From: Tetrahymena thermophila SB210
Taxonomy: Eukaryota; Ciliophora; Oligohymenophorea; Hymenostomatida; Tetrahymenidae
Assembly (NCBI RefSeq): GCF_000189635.1
Contig: NW_002476322.1
Span: forward strand, 650,277 to 714,276
Length of the DNA stretch: 64,000 nucleotides
Reading direction: 5' to 3'
Of this stretch, positions 14,739 to 26,740 are shown in pieces. Position 1 is the first letter of the stretch. The number at the start of each line of letters is the position of its first letter. The notes under the pieces are model-generated. The model worked only from the letters and a program-made list of their open reading frames with translations, did no database searches and was not told where the DNA came from. Both the position numbers and the translations under genes were made by a program.

Positions 14739-17700
14739 ATGAATCAAAATCATTATAAAAAAAATGAATAAGTCATTCATCACTCAATTAAGATGGTAGA
14801 TGACAACATTAAAAAATCTAAACAAAGCTAAACATTCAAAGATTTATCTATTTTATTCTACACGTAGTAAATAGCTTAAATAATCAAGTCTTATTAAAGA
14901 AGCAATTTTATTGGCATTATGCTTCTAGTGATATATTATTCATAATTAGCTAGCATGCTTTTTGAAGAAAAGGTCATTTAAAATGTTACAATTTCTGACA
15001 TCAGTTAAAGAAATTCTCTATTTTAAGTATCTTAGTATATAAGATGCTCTAGGATCTACACAATACAAGAAGTTATAGCAGAGAGAAGTGAAAATCTTTA
15101 TAGTAGAAGTAATAATAATGAAAGTAGTAGTAATAGTGATGAAGTGGAAATAGCACAAAGTTAAATTAATTTTAGTATTTTTGGCATCAGCTATAACTTT
15201 TTTGTTATGGCATATATCATGATATAATATACTCTTTGGATTATGAGCCATAATTATCAAACAAGCAGTAAAAATGAATAGAGTATTCAAGAAGAATAAA
15301 TAAATAATGTAGTTAAAAAGAAATTTAATTTGTAAAACTATTCATTTATGAAAAAGTTCTTCAAACCTAATGGACCTTTAAATAAATTTGTATCGATAAT
15401 ATTTTAAACATACAGATATACTGTTACAATACCATTCAGTGTTGTAAGCTTAAGTATGATTTTCAACACAAATTCTAATTTAAATGATTAGCTTGCACAG
15501 GAATTTAGAATTCTGTTAGGTGTTTCATTATTTTTGTCTACTTTTATAATTAATTTACTAATCATTATAAATGACTTTGATTATTCAATACGTTATCGTG
15601 ATTTTTTTGGATCAAGAGTAAACAATTTTAGATGGGTCTACTTTTCCTTAGATCTGCTGGCTTCTTACTGTTGCACATAATTAGAAAACAACATGAATAT
15701 CAAGCTTTATCTATGGATTCACATACTATAATCTTTAGCAAGATTAACAATTTTAATATACGAATTTCCTTTTTTCTTTGAATTAGCTTAAAATTGTCAT
15801 TTCTGTGGCTCGTTTAGTTATCTGCTGATTTCAATTTTAGAAATATTTTCAATCTAAGTTGGCTATAAAACTTCATTTTCCTTTTTGCTGCTTTCGTTGT
15901 TACCTATCACTTTAAAGATTAGCAGCATGACTTTGAAGTGGAGAGAATCTTTCTACACTGCATTTATTAGTGAAAAAAATATTTAAAATATTTCTGCTTT
16001 CCACCTAGAGTACTACATGAGAAAGGTATTAATACCACTTTGCTAACTTGATATAGAGTAATATATTAGTAAGAAATTTGAGGGTTAAGGGATTAAATAT
16101 GAAACAATTTACACATAACACATTATTTACTGCTAAGCAAGAGGCGTGTAAGACTAAAATAGAAATTAAGATCAAATTAAAAATGCTAATGATAAATAAC
16201 AAAAACAAAACTCTGAAGAATTTTAATGTTTTTGCTAAAAATATTAATTATCTGAGCTAAACCTTAATAACATGAATGGACATCAATAAAGAAAATAATT
16301 TATTGTTGAATATATTTACTATTTGCTAAATTTATCTTTTAACAAAAATTTTCAAGGCTAGCATAACTACGAGCAAAGATTAACTAAAAAAAATTCTCCT
16401 CAAAGTGTATTATTTTTAAAAGAAATAAAACCTACCTACATATATTATCTGATCCAAGTAGCTTCTACTCCTGCAAAAGCCTATACTGAGGTATTCACTA
16501 TCAAATAAAAATACAATTAAATGACTATTCAAGAGTAGTATATGATAGAATTAACAATACAAGACTTAAATTATGAATTTTTGTCCTTCTTTGACCATTC
16601 AATATATCAAAACCAAAGACTTAAAATTGGTGATGTTTACTAATTTGATCATGCTTATAGAGATTCATTTAGTGAGTTGAGCAAAGGCTTAAAAATAAAG
16701 CAAGAATTCTTTTAATTCTTGAATCAAGATTCCATCATCTTAGAGAATTTAACTAATAAATCCTAAAAAACAGTAATTTAAATTCAAGTAATTGAAGATT
16801 CACTTATAAATTTATTAAAAATGAATCCTTTACATTAAAGGACACTGTAGCTTTCTTCCATCTTTTTAGATCACTTTGACTTCAAAAAAAGAACTTTAAC
16901 TTCATTAATTTTGCAGGCAACCTATTAAAATGAACTTGAAAACCCACATTAAATAAGAAACGAATTAGAAAAAAGTGATTTTAAAATAAATTTATTTCAT
17001 TAAAAATCAGCAGCAGCATTCTTTTTATCTCTATAAAATAAAACAATCTTAAGATCTTCTGATTCTTTTTCTTAGCTATTTGGTGTAAATAGTTCTGATA
17101 TTATTGGAAAGCCTATTTCCCTTTTATTCCCTGATTATTATTTTCCTCATATTAGCAGCTACATAGAGAGGCTTGTTGAAGAAGCAAACATAGATTTGAT
17201 TAAAATCGGTTTATATTATACATTTATCAGAACTGCAAAAGAAAGTTTGTATCCAGTAGTTATGAGAGTTAAGTTGGATTTTTTAAATGAGCAGACATTT
17301 GGGCTATCATGCTATATGCAAAGAATTGAGAATGACAAATTTTACATTATATGTGATTCGAATTTCAAATTTTTAGATGCTTCTAGCTAATTAAAAACCC
17401 TGCTTTTAAAAAATTTTCAACAAAACAAAAAACGCAAGAATACTTCAGGTATTTTATTAAAACTTTAAAAATCTTTAGAAATAAATTAATTAAGTTTTTA
17501 TTTTTTAAAATATTTTTTTTATTTTACAATAATAAAATTTATTAATTTAAAAAATATAAATAGATCTATTATAGAAAGTTAATGTCAGAAATTTTATTCC
17601 TATTCTTTATGGAATAGAAAAATTCTAAGAATTAAATTAGTTTGATGAGAAATCTAAATCTTATTAGAACTATGAAAGATAGACAAATTTTTAGTAATTT

Positions 17701-20700
17701 AACTCTATTCTTTTTTTACCAACAAATAAGCCTTAGTTGAGTATGCTCCAGAAATAAGTCAAATAAGAAATTTATGATGTAAGCTAATATTTCAAGGAGT
17801 TTAAACCTTCTGAGTTTGATTCTGTCTAAGTAACATTTTCTCCAATTGTTTAAAAATCATTCTGCGAAGTATAAAAATGTTTTAATATCATTTAAATTTC
17901 AAAAATAAAGAAATTTAAAAAAATTCATGAAATAAATGATCATTTAGATTAAATTAAAGAGAAGTTTTAGAAGTATTTTTCTCATCCAGTGGAAATCTAA
18001 GAATATGAAAACACTTCCAAGAATAACTCATTTATCAAGGAGATTTAGAATTACACAACTTAAGAAACTTACTTCAAGATTGATAACTAACCCTCTGAAG
18101 CAAAAGATAAAGAAGATTCATAAAATAATACTAAACCAGAGGTTAATACTTTACAAGAGATAGATTATTTTGAATCTAATTACCTTCATGAATCAAAAAA
18201 AAAAGATTAACTTATAGAAAATGATGTAATAAACAGTATCGAAAAATAATCCTCCAAATATTCAGAAAAACCTAATGTAAATTAAATTTGTTAATTAAAG
18301 TATAAAAACAATTTTAAAAATAGGAATTGAATAATGAAGACTTTTAATAGATCCAAAATTTATATCCAGATTAATTGCAGCAATATTATGAAAATTATTA
18401 AGCTGCTGCTTATTAAAATGAATATAGTCTTTGGCCAATAAGTTAAAAAGACATTCCTTATGGTTAAGAGAATTAAAACCAATCAGAACATCAAATAATG
18501 AGAGAAAAAGGAGAATACATAAATAATTTATAAAGTTACAATTAGCTTGGTTACTAAAATCACAATAATGAAGCTACTTAGTCAGATTTGATCAATAACT
18601 CTGATCAAAAAAATCATTAAAAATTTTAGAAAAAATTATAGAAGCTAATCATAAAATCTCCCAGAGCATCAAATATAAATGTTATTTCAATAGAAGATGA
18701 ACAAAAATATCAGCATTTTGCATCACCAAAATTTGGTTAAGAATTGGTTTCACCTTTGTCAACTCATAAAGATAATGAAGAATCATAGAGATATTTTGTT
18801 AAAAACTCACCAAACAAAGATAATTTCGTAATTTGATTAATTTTTTTACTTTTATATTTATCTTTAATTATTTTCGTTTACATTTAAATCATTTAATGTA
18901 TGGTTTGTTTCTCCTTTCCTCATAAATGATGCATTTAAAAATCTGTAAAGAATTATTTTTCAACCAAACCATTTTAATATAGTAAAATTCACAAAGCGCT
19001 TCCCATCTTATTAACGGTAGTCTTATTTCTCCAACAATTAAAGTTAATGAAATGTACTATGAATCGACGTATAAAAAATTGTTTCATACTATTTCGATAA
19101 ATTGTTTTTTATTTTTCATTTATAAATATTAGGATTGATGACAAATAATCTCAGAAAAATTAGATAATTCACCCATAGAGTTTTCATAATTCAAAAAACA
19201 ATGAGAAGTTACTTTAACTGTAGCCTATTTCCATAGATTAGTACTCAGTTAGTCATACTTCAATTGAACAAGAAATTAAAAACAATATACAGATTGGACA
19301 CAAATCCATACTATCAAAAAGCCAAACTAACAGATAGCTTAGCAGAAAGGAAATACAAACATTAGAAAGAAATGTCACTAAATTATATAATGCCTAAAAT
19401 ACAAAAAACTTTAAATATGATGGAGAAGATGATGAAAGAGGCGAAAGAAGAGATCAGTATTCATAGTTTAAAAAAATTTCAGATTTAGGGATTTAAGAGT
19501 CTGAACACAGTAAGAGACAAGAAAAAACTGGATTTTAGAATAATGCGATTTTAAAAAAAATGTTTGACTCTTAATTATTTTTTAAAAGACAGTTTTTGAG
19601 CGACATGGTTACAAAGCGATAGGAACTTATTCAGGTCAAGTATGCCAGAAATGTAGGACTCTTTTTTCTTGTCCTTTTAGTTGCAATCAGCACTGGACTC
19701 TATTTAACTTTAGTGAGTTATTTTAATAATGGATGGGATTATTTTAAAGATATGTTGATAGGTAAAAATATATTTATTTAAAAAATGCGTATTTCATTCG
19801 AATAAAATCAATAATAGGTTATGACATACTTGAGAGTTACTCTTAGGCGATTAGATAAAAAGAGTTATTACTCACTTTATAAATGTATGGCATACCTGGG
19901 TATAATTTACATAATCAGACATAAATATTATTGGAAACACAAGAAAGAGATTATCGTTAAATATAACTCAGATAACTCATCGATTATTTTATAGCTAATT
20001 GTGTTAATAAAGGATTTGAAAAGTATATGCTTGAAGAGGAAATTCAAGTCTCTTTTCTAACAAATTAAAATTAACCAATTAAGCATTTAAATTTCACAAG
20101 AATGTAATTTATTAGGTTTTCTTTTTCTCATTTTTTAAATTTTATTTTTAAAAAATAATCAGCTATTCATTGCTTAATATTCCTCTTTATTTATGGGACT
20201 ATACCTTAACGAATAACCAAGATTCTTAGACGTATATCCTCGAAAATTATTATAACATTATGGATATGATAGCTTACATAGTGAATATATCTAGCACGAC
20301 ATCATATAATAAAATAAAAAGCTCAGAAAATCTCTTATATTTGAGTATTACACTTATCGAATTGTTTTCTTTATTGCTGATCATGCTTGTTTTTCCTATT
20401 TATTATATTGTTTAAAGTAAAAGAGAAGAAATTCTCAAACTCTTAGCAACTTTTGATTCTAATTTTCTTGAAAAAATAATTTAAAAATGTAATCTCGAAC
20501 TCCTTGAAAATAAATAAAACTTTGGTTCTTCTAAAACTTTGAGATCAATCAAAACTAATAAAAACGTTAGTTCTAAAAACATTCTTTCCTAAACATAAAT
20601 AGGAAGCGGGTAGATTTTAGCTTCTTCCTAATTTAAGAGATTAAATAAAAAAAGAAAAGCCGTCTCTTAAACAAATAGTCTGCAAAAGTATTCTTTTTCT

Positions 20701-21630
20701 ATCATGGTTTACTCTTTACTAATGTTCATTATTTTATCAGTTTATTCTATAACTAACTATTTTCTAACGAGGAACTTCTTTCAAACATTCAATTACAATA
20801 TTCAAGAGGTAAGCTAAATTTACTAAATCAAAGCTTTGGTTAGCTTAGAAATGACTACTATTTAGCTATTTACAAATTCATTTATCTATTAGTTTACAGA
20901 AAGGGATATATCAGTACTTAAATAGTTCAAAGAAAAAATACTGGATTAATAGCTTTAAGAAAGAATAACTGACCTTTATAAAGTTGATGAAACCTTTTAA
21001 AAAGATAGAAGCTAAATGGATAAGTATAAGTAAGACTATTTGATGACTATTAAAGAGGATGCCTGCTAAATCCTCATTGATAACTACAATATCTAGTCTA
21101 TGGATTCAAAAGCTAATATGTAGAATCAAATAAACGAGACATTTGATCCAAAAGTAGATCCTAATAAATGTTCGAGCATCCTAAATGGGAAATTGAAGCA
21201 AGGATTAACTATAACCTTGAAAGAATTAATAAATGAAATCAATTAGTTATACCTAGTTTTTACATCTACAAATGATGAACAAGAGTATGTTTAATTATTT
21301 GAAAACTGGTGCAATCAGAATAATTATCAGGATTTATAATATTCCTACTATTATTTAAGATAAATTATTCGCCTGTTAAAACAAGAAAACTAAAACTCGA
21401 GTGATCAATAATTTTAAAGTGTTAAGAAAATTTAATTAGCACTTTTTATTTACATCATTTCTATTTGCGTCCTAATATTTATTATTTTATGGATAAAATT
21501 TATTAATAGACTAAATTTTATTATTTACGAAGCTAGGTTGTTCCTTACCCTCATTCCGATAGAGAATTTAGTAGAAAATTAATATGTTATTTCCTTCATT
21601 AATAAATAAATTCCTTATTAATCAAAGTGA
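14739..21630 (+). CDS. TmcB/TmcC-like multi-pass PAS membrane protein C
   Basis: Starts MNQNHYKKNEQVIHH and reads openly for about 900 codons. The N-terminal membrane block (about residues 60-420) includes SNFIGIMLLVIYYSQLASMLF and ILLGVSLFLSTFIINLLIII. It is followed by FEGQGIKYETIYTQH with the CFCQKY cysteine pair, TPR-like helices (YLIQVASTPAKAYTEVF), then a PAS-like domain at about residues 770-890 (LFGVNSSDIIGKPISLLFPDY). An intron follows near 17450-17570. The Ser/Asn-rich linker contains introns 18828-18982 and 19081-19132, both phase-consistent (NKDNF/QNSQSAS and YKKL/IDDKQSQ). The C-terminal block starts at QFLSDMVTKRQELIQVKYARNVG with at least four spans and ends IPYQSK, TGA 21628-21630. 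The gene is divergent from gene B. Its 3' half is the source of the two downstream pseudogene copies. Confidence 0.82.
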
Positions 21631-22015
21631 CTGTATTAATAACAATTTAAATCATGAATAATTGCTAAATTTTCAAGCTAAATTAAAGATATCATATACT
21701 AAAATAACTAAGTATTTATAAATTAATTTTTTTGTTCTTTACATATTTACTATATCAGTCTAAACAAATACATAAAATAAATTAATTGAGAGAATTCTCT
21801 GCTAAAAAAGTAATAATTAAGATAATTAATTATTAAATATATAATGTTTAATTTTATTTATACTTCTTTTAACCAACCCCAATATTCGATGAAAATTTTT
21901 CAATTAATATTCTGTCTATCACTAATAATTAATATTTTAATCTTTTCTGTTAAAAGAGTGCTTAAGGTACCAAAACTGAACTTAATAAATTTATATACCT
22001 CTTGAATATAAAACA
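21631..22015. repeat. Gene C 3' flank and eroded remnant of the propeller-gene tail
   Basis: No open gene. From about 21945 a short stretch (ctgttaaaagagtgcttaag) resembles the full-length propeller gene near 33418-33440. A second (aatataaaacaggagtaaat) resembles 33985-34005. These appear to be two pieces of a propeller gene joined by deletion. The same joined pieces, more decayed, recur at about 26690-26740 before the second pseudogene, so this remnant belongs to the duplicated unit. A 10-bp C-rich stretch ccaaccccaa sits at 21873-21882. Confidence 0.55.
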
Positions 22016-24380
22016 GGAGTAAATATAATATTTTTCATTTATAAGTAATAGTATTCATGACAAATAATCTTAGAAAACTTAATCCATAGAGCGCTCATAA
22101 TTGAAAAACAACAAAAAATATTTTTATTGTAACCACTTTCATTAGATTTATACCATTTTAACTATACTTCAATTAATTAAAAAATTAATAACAATATACA
22201 GATAATTTACAAATCCATATTATTAAAAAGTCAAACTATTAGATTACATATGAGAAAAGAAAATTCAAGTATTAGTAAGTAATATAAACAATAGCTAAAG
22301 AAAAAATATAAAATATTATATAGATGATGAAAGAGGCGAAAAAAGTGATAAGTATTTCTATTTTAAAAAGATATCAGATTTAGGGATTTCAGTCTGAACA
22401 TATTTAGAGAAATGAAAAAACTGGATTTTAGAATAATTCATTTTTAAATAAAATATTTAACTCTTAATTATTTTTTAAATGAACTTTTAGAGTAAAATGG
22501 TTAAAAAATGATAGGTGTTCATTCAAATAAAAAATGCAAAAAGTGTAGGACTGTCTTTTCATTTCCTATTAGTTACAATCTGCCCTGAAATCTATTTAAA
22601 TTTGATCTATTATTTTAGTAATGAATAGAATTACTTCAAAGATATTGCGGTAGGTTAAAAATACTTTATAAAAGTATGAGTTTTATTGAAATTAAATTAG
22701 CAAATGATTATAAAATATTAAAATTCACAGGTGATTAGATGAAAATAATTACTAGCCACAATATAAAAGCATGGAATATTTGGATATAATAGCAGTAACA
22801 AGACATTTATGTTTCTAGAAATGCAGGAATTATATTATCATTAAGTATATTTAAGATAACTCATTGTTTATTTTATAGCTAATATGTTAATAAATGATTT
22901 GAAAAATATACGCTTGAAGATGAAATTAAAGTCTTTTTTCTCAAAAATAAAAACTAACTTTATTAATTTTTCTTTATTTCATTTTTTTTAATTTTATTTA
23001 AACTAAAATAATCAACTATTCACTAATTAATATGGCTCATTTATTATGGCATTAAGCCTAAACAAATAACTAAAATTCTTTGACATATATCCTCAAAAAC
23101 TACTATAAAATGGTGTAAAATTTGAATAATTATCTTAGTTTGACATCTTATTAATAAAATATAAGGCTTAGAAAATTTTATATTTAAGAATTATAATTTA
23201 TTGAATTATTTTGTTTATTGATTATCATGCTCTTTTTCCTATTTATTATATTGTAATGAGTAAAAGAGAAGCGAAACTCAAACTGTCAATTTTTGATTCT
23301 AACTTTTTATATTATTTATTAATAATAAAAAAAATTTTTGTTTTTCTAAAACTTTGAGATAGAAGTGGGTAGCTTTTGGCTTCATCTTAATTTAAATTTT
23401 ATTTAAAAAAAGAAAACCTATTTCCCAAACAAACATTCTCCAAAAATACTCTTTTTCTATAATAATTTATCCTTTATTTATTCTCATAATTTGAAATATT
23501 TACTCTATCGCACCAAAGAACTTCTTTCAAATATTTAATTTGAATATTTAAGAGATAAACTAAATTTATTAAATTAAGGCTTATTTAGCTTAAAATTATC
23601 TACAATTTAAATGTTTGTAAATTCTTTTATAAATCAATTAACAAGTTGGAATATATCAGTACTTAAAAAATTCAAAGATTAAAATACTGGGTCAATAACT
23701 TTAGTAAAGGATAGCTAGACCTAAGATTTATATATTTAGTTCATTCGAATTTTTAAAAGATAGAAATGAAACTCAAGAGTAAAATAAGTCTATTTGATAA
23801 CTATTAAAAAGAATACATACTAATTTCTACTTGATAAAAATTGTAGCTAGCATTTGGATTAGAAAGCTAATTGGAAAGGTGGAAATGAATGAGAGGTTTA
23901 ATCTTAAAGTAGTTCCTAATAAATGTGAGAACATTTTGGATGGGAAGCTGAAGAAAGTAAGTATTGATTTTAATATTAAACGAATTAATGAATAAATTTA
24001 ATTATTAATACCTAGTTTTTACATCCACAAAAGATGAATAAGAATACATTTAGTTATTTGATTTATCCTGCATTTAGTATAGTTATCATATCTAATGATA
24101 CTCTTCCTATTATTTAACAACAATTATTTGAGAAGAAAATAAAAATTAAAGAAAAAATCAATTTCAATGCATTAAGCAAATTTAATTAGGACTCTTATGT
24201 ATATAATTTCACTTTTTGTCTTAATCTTTATTATTTTATGGAAAAAATTTATTAATAAAGCTAAATTTTATAATTTACTAAATTAGACTCTCCCTTACCC
24301 TTACCCTGATTCTTAATTAAAATTTAATAGAAAATAAATACATAATTTCCTTTATAAATAAATTGATTATTTATCTAAAT
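22016..24380 (+). pseudogene. TmcB-like 3'-half pseudogene, copy 1
   Basis: Degenerate copy of the C-terminal half of gene C (about 19110-21640). It keeps the order of landmarks: the intron tail atttttcatttataa, the DDERGE.. linker, the SDMVTKR-like segment, membrane spans and the LIPIENL-like end. It is disrupted: where gene C reads GATTTAGGGATTTAAGAGTCTGAA, this copy lacks two bases and runs into TGA at about 22390-22400. Many other indels follow. There is no start and no N-terminal half. It is almost certainly non-coding. It begins inside what was an intron of the parent, so it arose by DNA-level tandem duplication rather than retrocopying. Confidence 0.8.
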
Positions 24381-24843
24381 TTTTTAATTTACAAATATCT
24401 AAGATATATATAGAGAAATATAAGCAATAGGCCAGTTTAAAAAAAAAAATTCCATGTCTTTTGTCTAACAATCAAAATAAAATTTTTACAAAATAATTAC
24501 TGTTTTATTAAATATATTATTTGAAGATTTAAGCTATATCATATGATTATTGAATTTTTTATAAATTTTCTTAATTAACTTTATTTTATTAGCTTATATT
24601 TTCTTTCTCTTTCTTTCATTATTATTTTGGTTTAATTATCTAATATATTGAAATACTTTCTAATTATAGAGTATCATTAACAAATTATTATTATTGTATG
24701 GTATTTGAGTAACTATAATTATCTTAATTTATTTTTAATAAATTAGATTCCTTAAATAAATAAATAATAATAATAATAATTAATTAACAAAAAAAATATA
24801 ATCTTTGTCCTGAAAAGTAAATTAAAAAATCAATTATTTATCA
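24381..24843. promoter_or_regulatory. Upstream region of the short propeller gene (duplicated)
   Basis: 463 bp of AT-rich leader containing aaataaataataataat repeats. It is recognisably homologous to 29136-29637 upstream of the full-length copy (shared blocks such as attgtatggt, taattatcttaatttattttta and aaaaaaaatataatct). Both copies thus retained their own promoter and leader. No specific motif is assigned. Confidence 0.5.
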
Positions 24844-26388
24844 ATGTTTGTTTTAATTTATGCTCTATTTATTACTAACATTTTAGGAGAATCGAAAGCT
24901 CAAAATCCCAAAATAAATTTATTATACTCTCCATTTTATGTAAATTACTATACTCTCTCACCAAATGAAGGAACTTCTTAAATAGTAAAAGTACCCAAAA
25001 ATGTTTAGGCAGTCTATTTTTCGTCAGGTTTTGGAGGTCTAATAGTATTAGATTAATAAGGAGGTACTAAGCTTTTATAGTAAAGTTTTTAATAACAGTT
25101 TATAAGCTAATTTGATGTTAGCGCAAATGGAAATATTCTAGTCTTAGGATTTAACTCAACATTATCAGTATTTGCATATCCAGGAGCTTCTATCACTTTA
25201 GAAAACATGTAAAACTATTAATTTGCTTCAAGCGCGCCATTTAAATCAGAGATTATTGAAATAGTATATTTTGAAACATAAAATCTAATCTTTGTATCTG
25301 GTCTACTCTGATATATTGCAGTGTATGATTCAAGCGATATATACAATTTAAGAATTCTAGATATATACAATACTTAATCTGTTCAGATAACTTCGATATA
25401 GGTTTCGAGTGATGCTTAATGGGTGTATCTTAGTTGTGATATTGAAGGTATTGTAGTTTTGAGGTTAAATTTTATTTCTAATTCTTAACCAAGATAAGCA
25501 AATTTCACAAAAGCAGCTTATGGTAATGGATATAGAAAAACATGGTCATTAGTTGTAACCAATGACAACAGATATATTTATGAAATTGAAAATTGGTTTG
25601 GTATTTTTTATGCTGATAACTCTTAAACACTAGCTGCAAATTCTTCTAATTATCCAATTCAATTAACTTTTAAAGCTTACTGGCCATTTTAATACATAAA
25701 TCCTGTTTGTACGATAATATTTATTTCTAATGACAATAACTTTATCTTTGTAGGAATTAGATCAATAGGAATTCTCATATTTGATATCAGCCAAAGAGAA
25801 AATATTTAGTTTTTTTAACAGATCTCAATTGATGGTCTTTCAAATTCAGCTGCTTTATCTGGTGATGAAAAATTTTTATATTATGCTAATTCTTTGAGTT
25901 TACAAACATTCAAAAATTTAAGCGAATAATAAATTGCGCAAAGCATTATTAAAAATAATAAATAATTTTTTTTTAGTGAAAATAGATAAAAAAACGCAAC
26001 TTTTAATATATTTTCTATAAATAACTAAAATTTAGATATACAAAAATAGGTTTTAAATTAATTTAATAATATAAAAGATGAGAGTAAAAACTAACAAAAA
26101 TTAAATTTATTTAATTCCATTTAAAGATATAGTTTTTCATCTTAAACTAATAGCAAAAATATTAGCCCAAAAAGCTTCAAATTGCTAGATTAAAATACAA
26201 TTTTTACAACAATAGATGAAGAATATTAATAATAAGAAATAAATTAATAAGATAATAAAATATCATCATTAATTTCAGATTAATCTGTGAATTTAAAAAA
26301 AAAATACAAAAAAAATTTATTAAGCAAAATGAACAATGTAGATATATAAAAATTAAATACTCAAAGCGATTTCATAATAGAAGATTGA
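24844..26388 (+). CDS. Shortened LVIVP/beta-propeller surface protein (internally deleted paralogue)
   Basis: Uninterrupted 514-codon ORF, starting MFVLIYALFITNILGESKAQN (signal-peptide-like, followed by NPKINLLYSPFYVNYYT) and stopping at TGA 26386-26388. Residues about 30-360 are beta-propeller repeats of the LVIVP type, with recurring strands such as VYFSSGFGGLIVLD, ILVLGFNSTLSVFAYPG and NFIFVGIRSIGILIFDIS. The stretch is near-identical to the start of the gene at 29638. At about 25920 the sequence jumps to the region corresponding to 34450 of that gene, losing about 3.7 kb that encodes the remaining propeller, stalk and membrane span. The frame is kept, so the last 160 residues are the Ser/Asn/Gln-rich tail that should be cytoplasmic in the full-length protein. 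It may be a secreted or non-functional product; expression cannot be judged. Confidence 0.72.
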
Positions 26389-26740
26389 AATAATTATCTT
26401 TTTGTTTAAATTAAATTAAATTCCATTTTTAATTGTTTTATATATAAATCATAATTACTTTTTTAATAACATAGAAAATTAAAATTCTTTGTAAATTTAT
26501 GTTTAGGATAAAATTAATAAAATTAAAATACAATATACATTCTCATTAATAAAAGCTTTTGAAATAATTCTTTTCCCTTGTTTTAATAATTTTTTTTTTA
26601 AAATCTAAAATTAAAAAATTCAATAGAAATTGAATGTATTTATTAATATTTACATGTTATAAAAAAAATTATTAAAAATAAAGGCATTTATTTATCTATA
26701 CCAAAAATTGAACATAATAAAATACTTCTTGAATTTAAAA
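26389..26740. other. 3' flank of the short propeller gene and unit junction
   Basis: The first ~200 bp match the 3' flank of the full-length copy (34931-35075; for example ttcattttta, attaataaaatta and attctcattaat). From about 26690 the sequence matches the remnant before pseudogene 1. This marks the junction between adjacent duplicated units of about 4.7 kb. Confidence 0.55.

Noticed and set aside
15018-15290. Minus-strand 90-codon ORF
   Set aside because: Shadow of gene C, which is open on the plus strand with strong family features over this stretch.
18828-19135. Gene C might be two genes, the first stopping at TGA just after NKDNFVI
   Set aside because: Two phase-consistent introns (18828-18982, 19081-19132) connect the halves, the downstream frame has no usable start, and gene B shows the same full-length layout.
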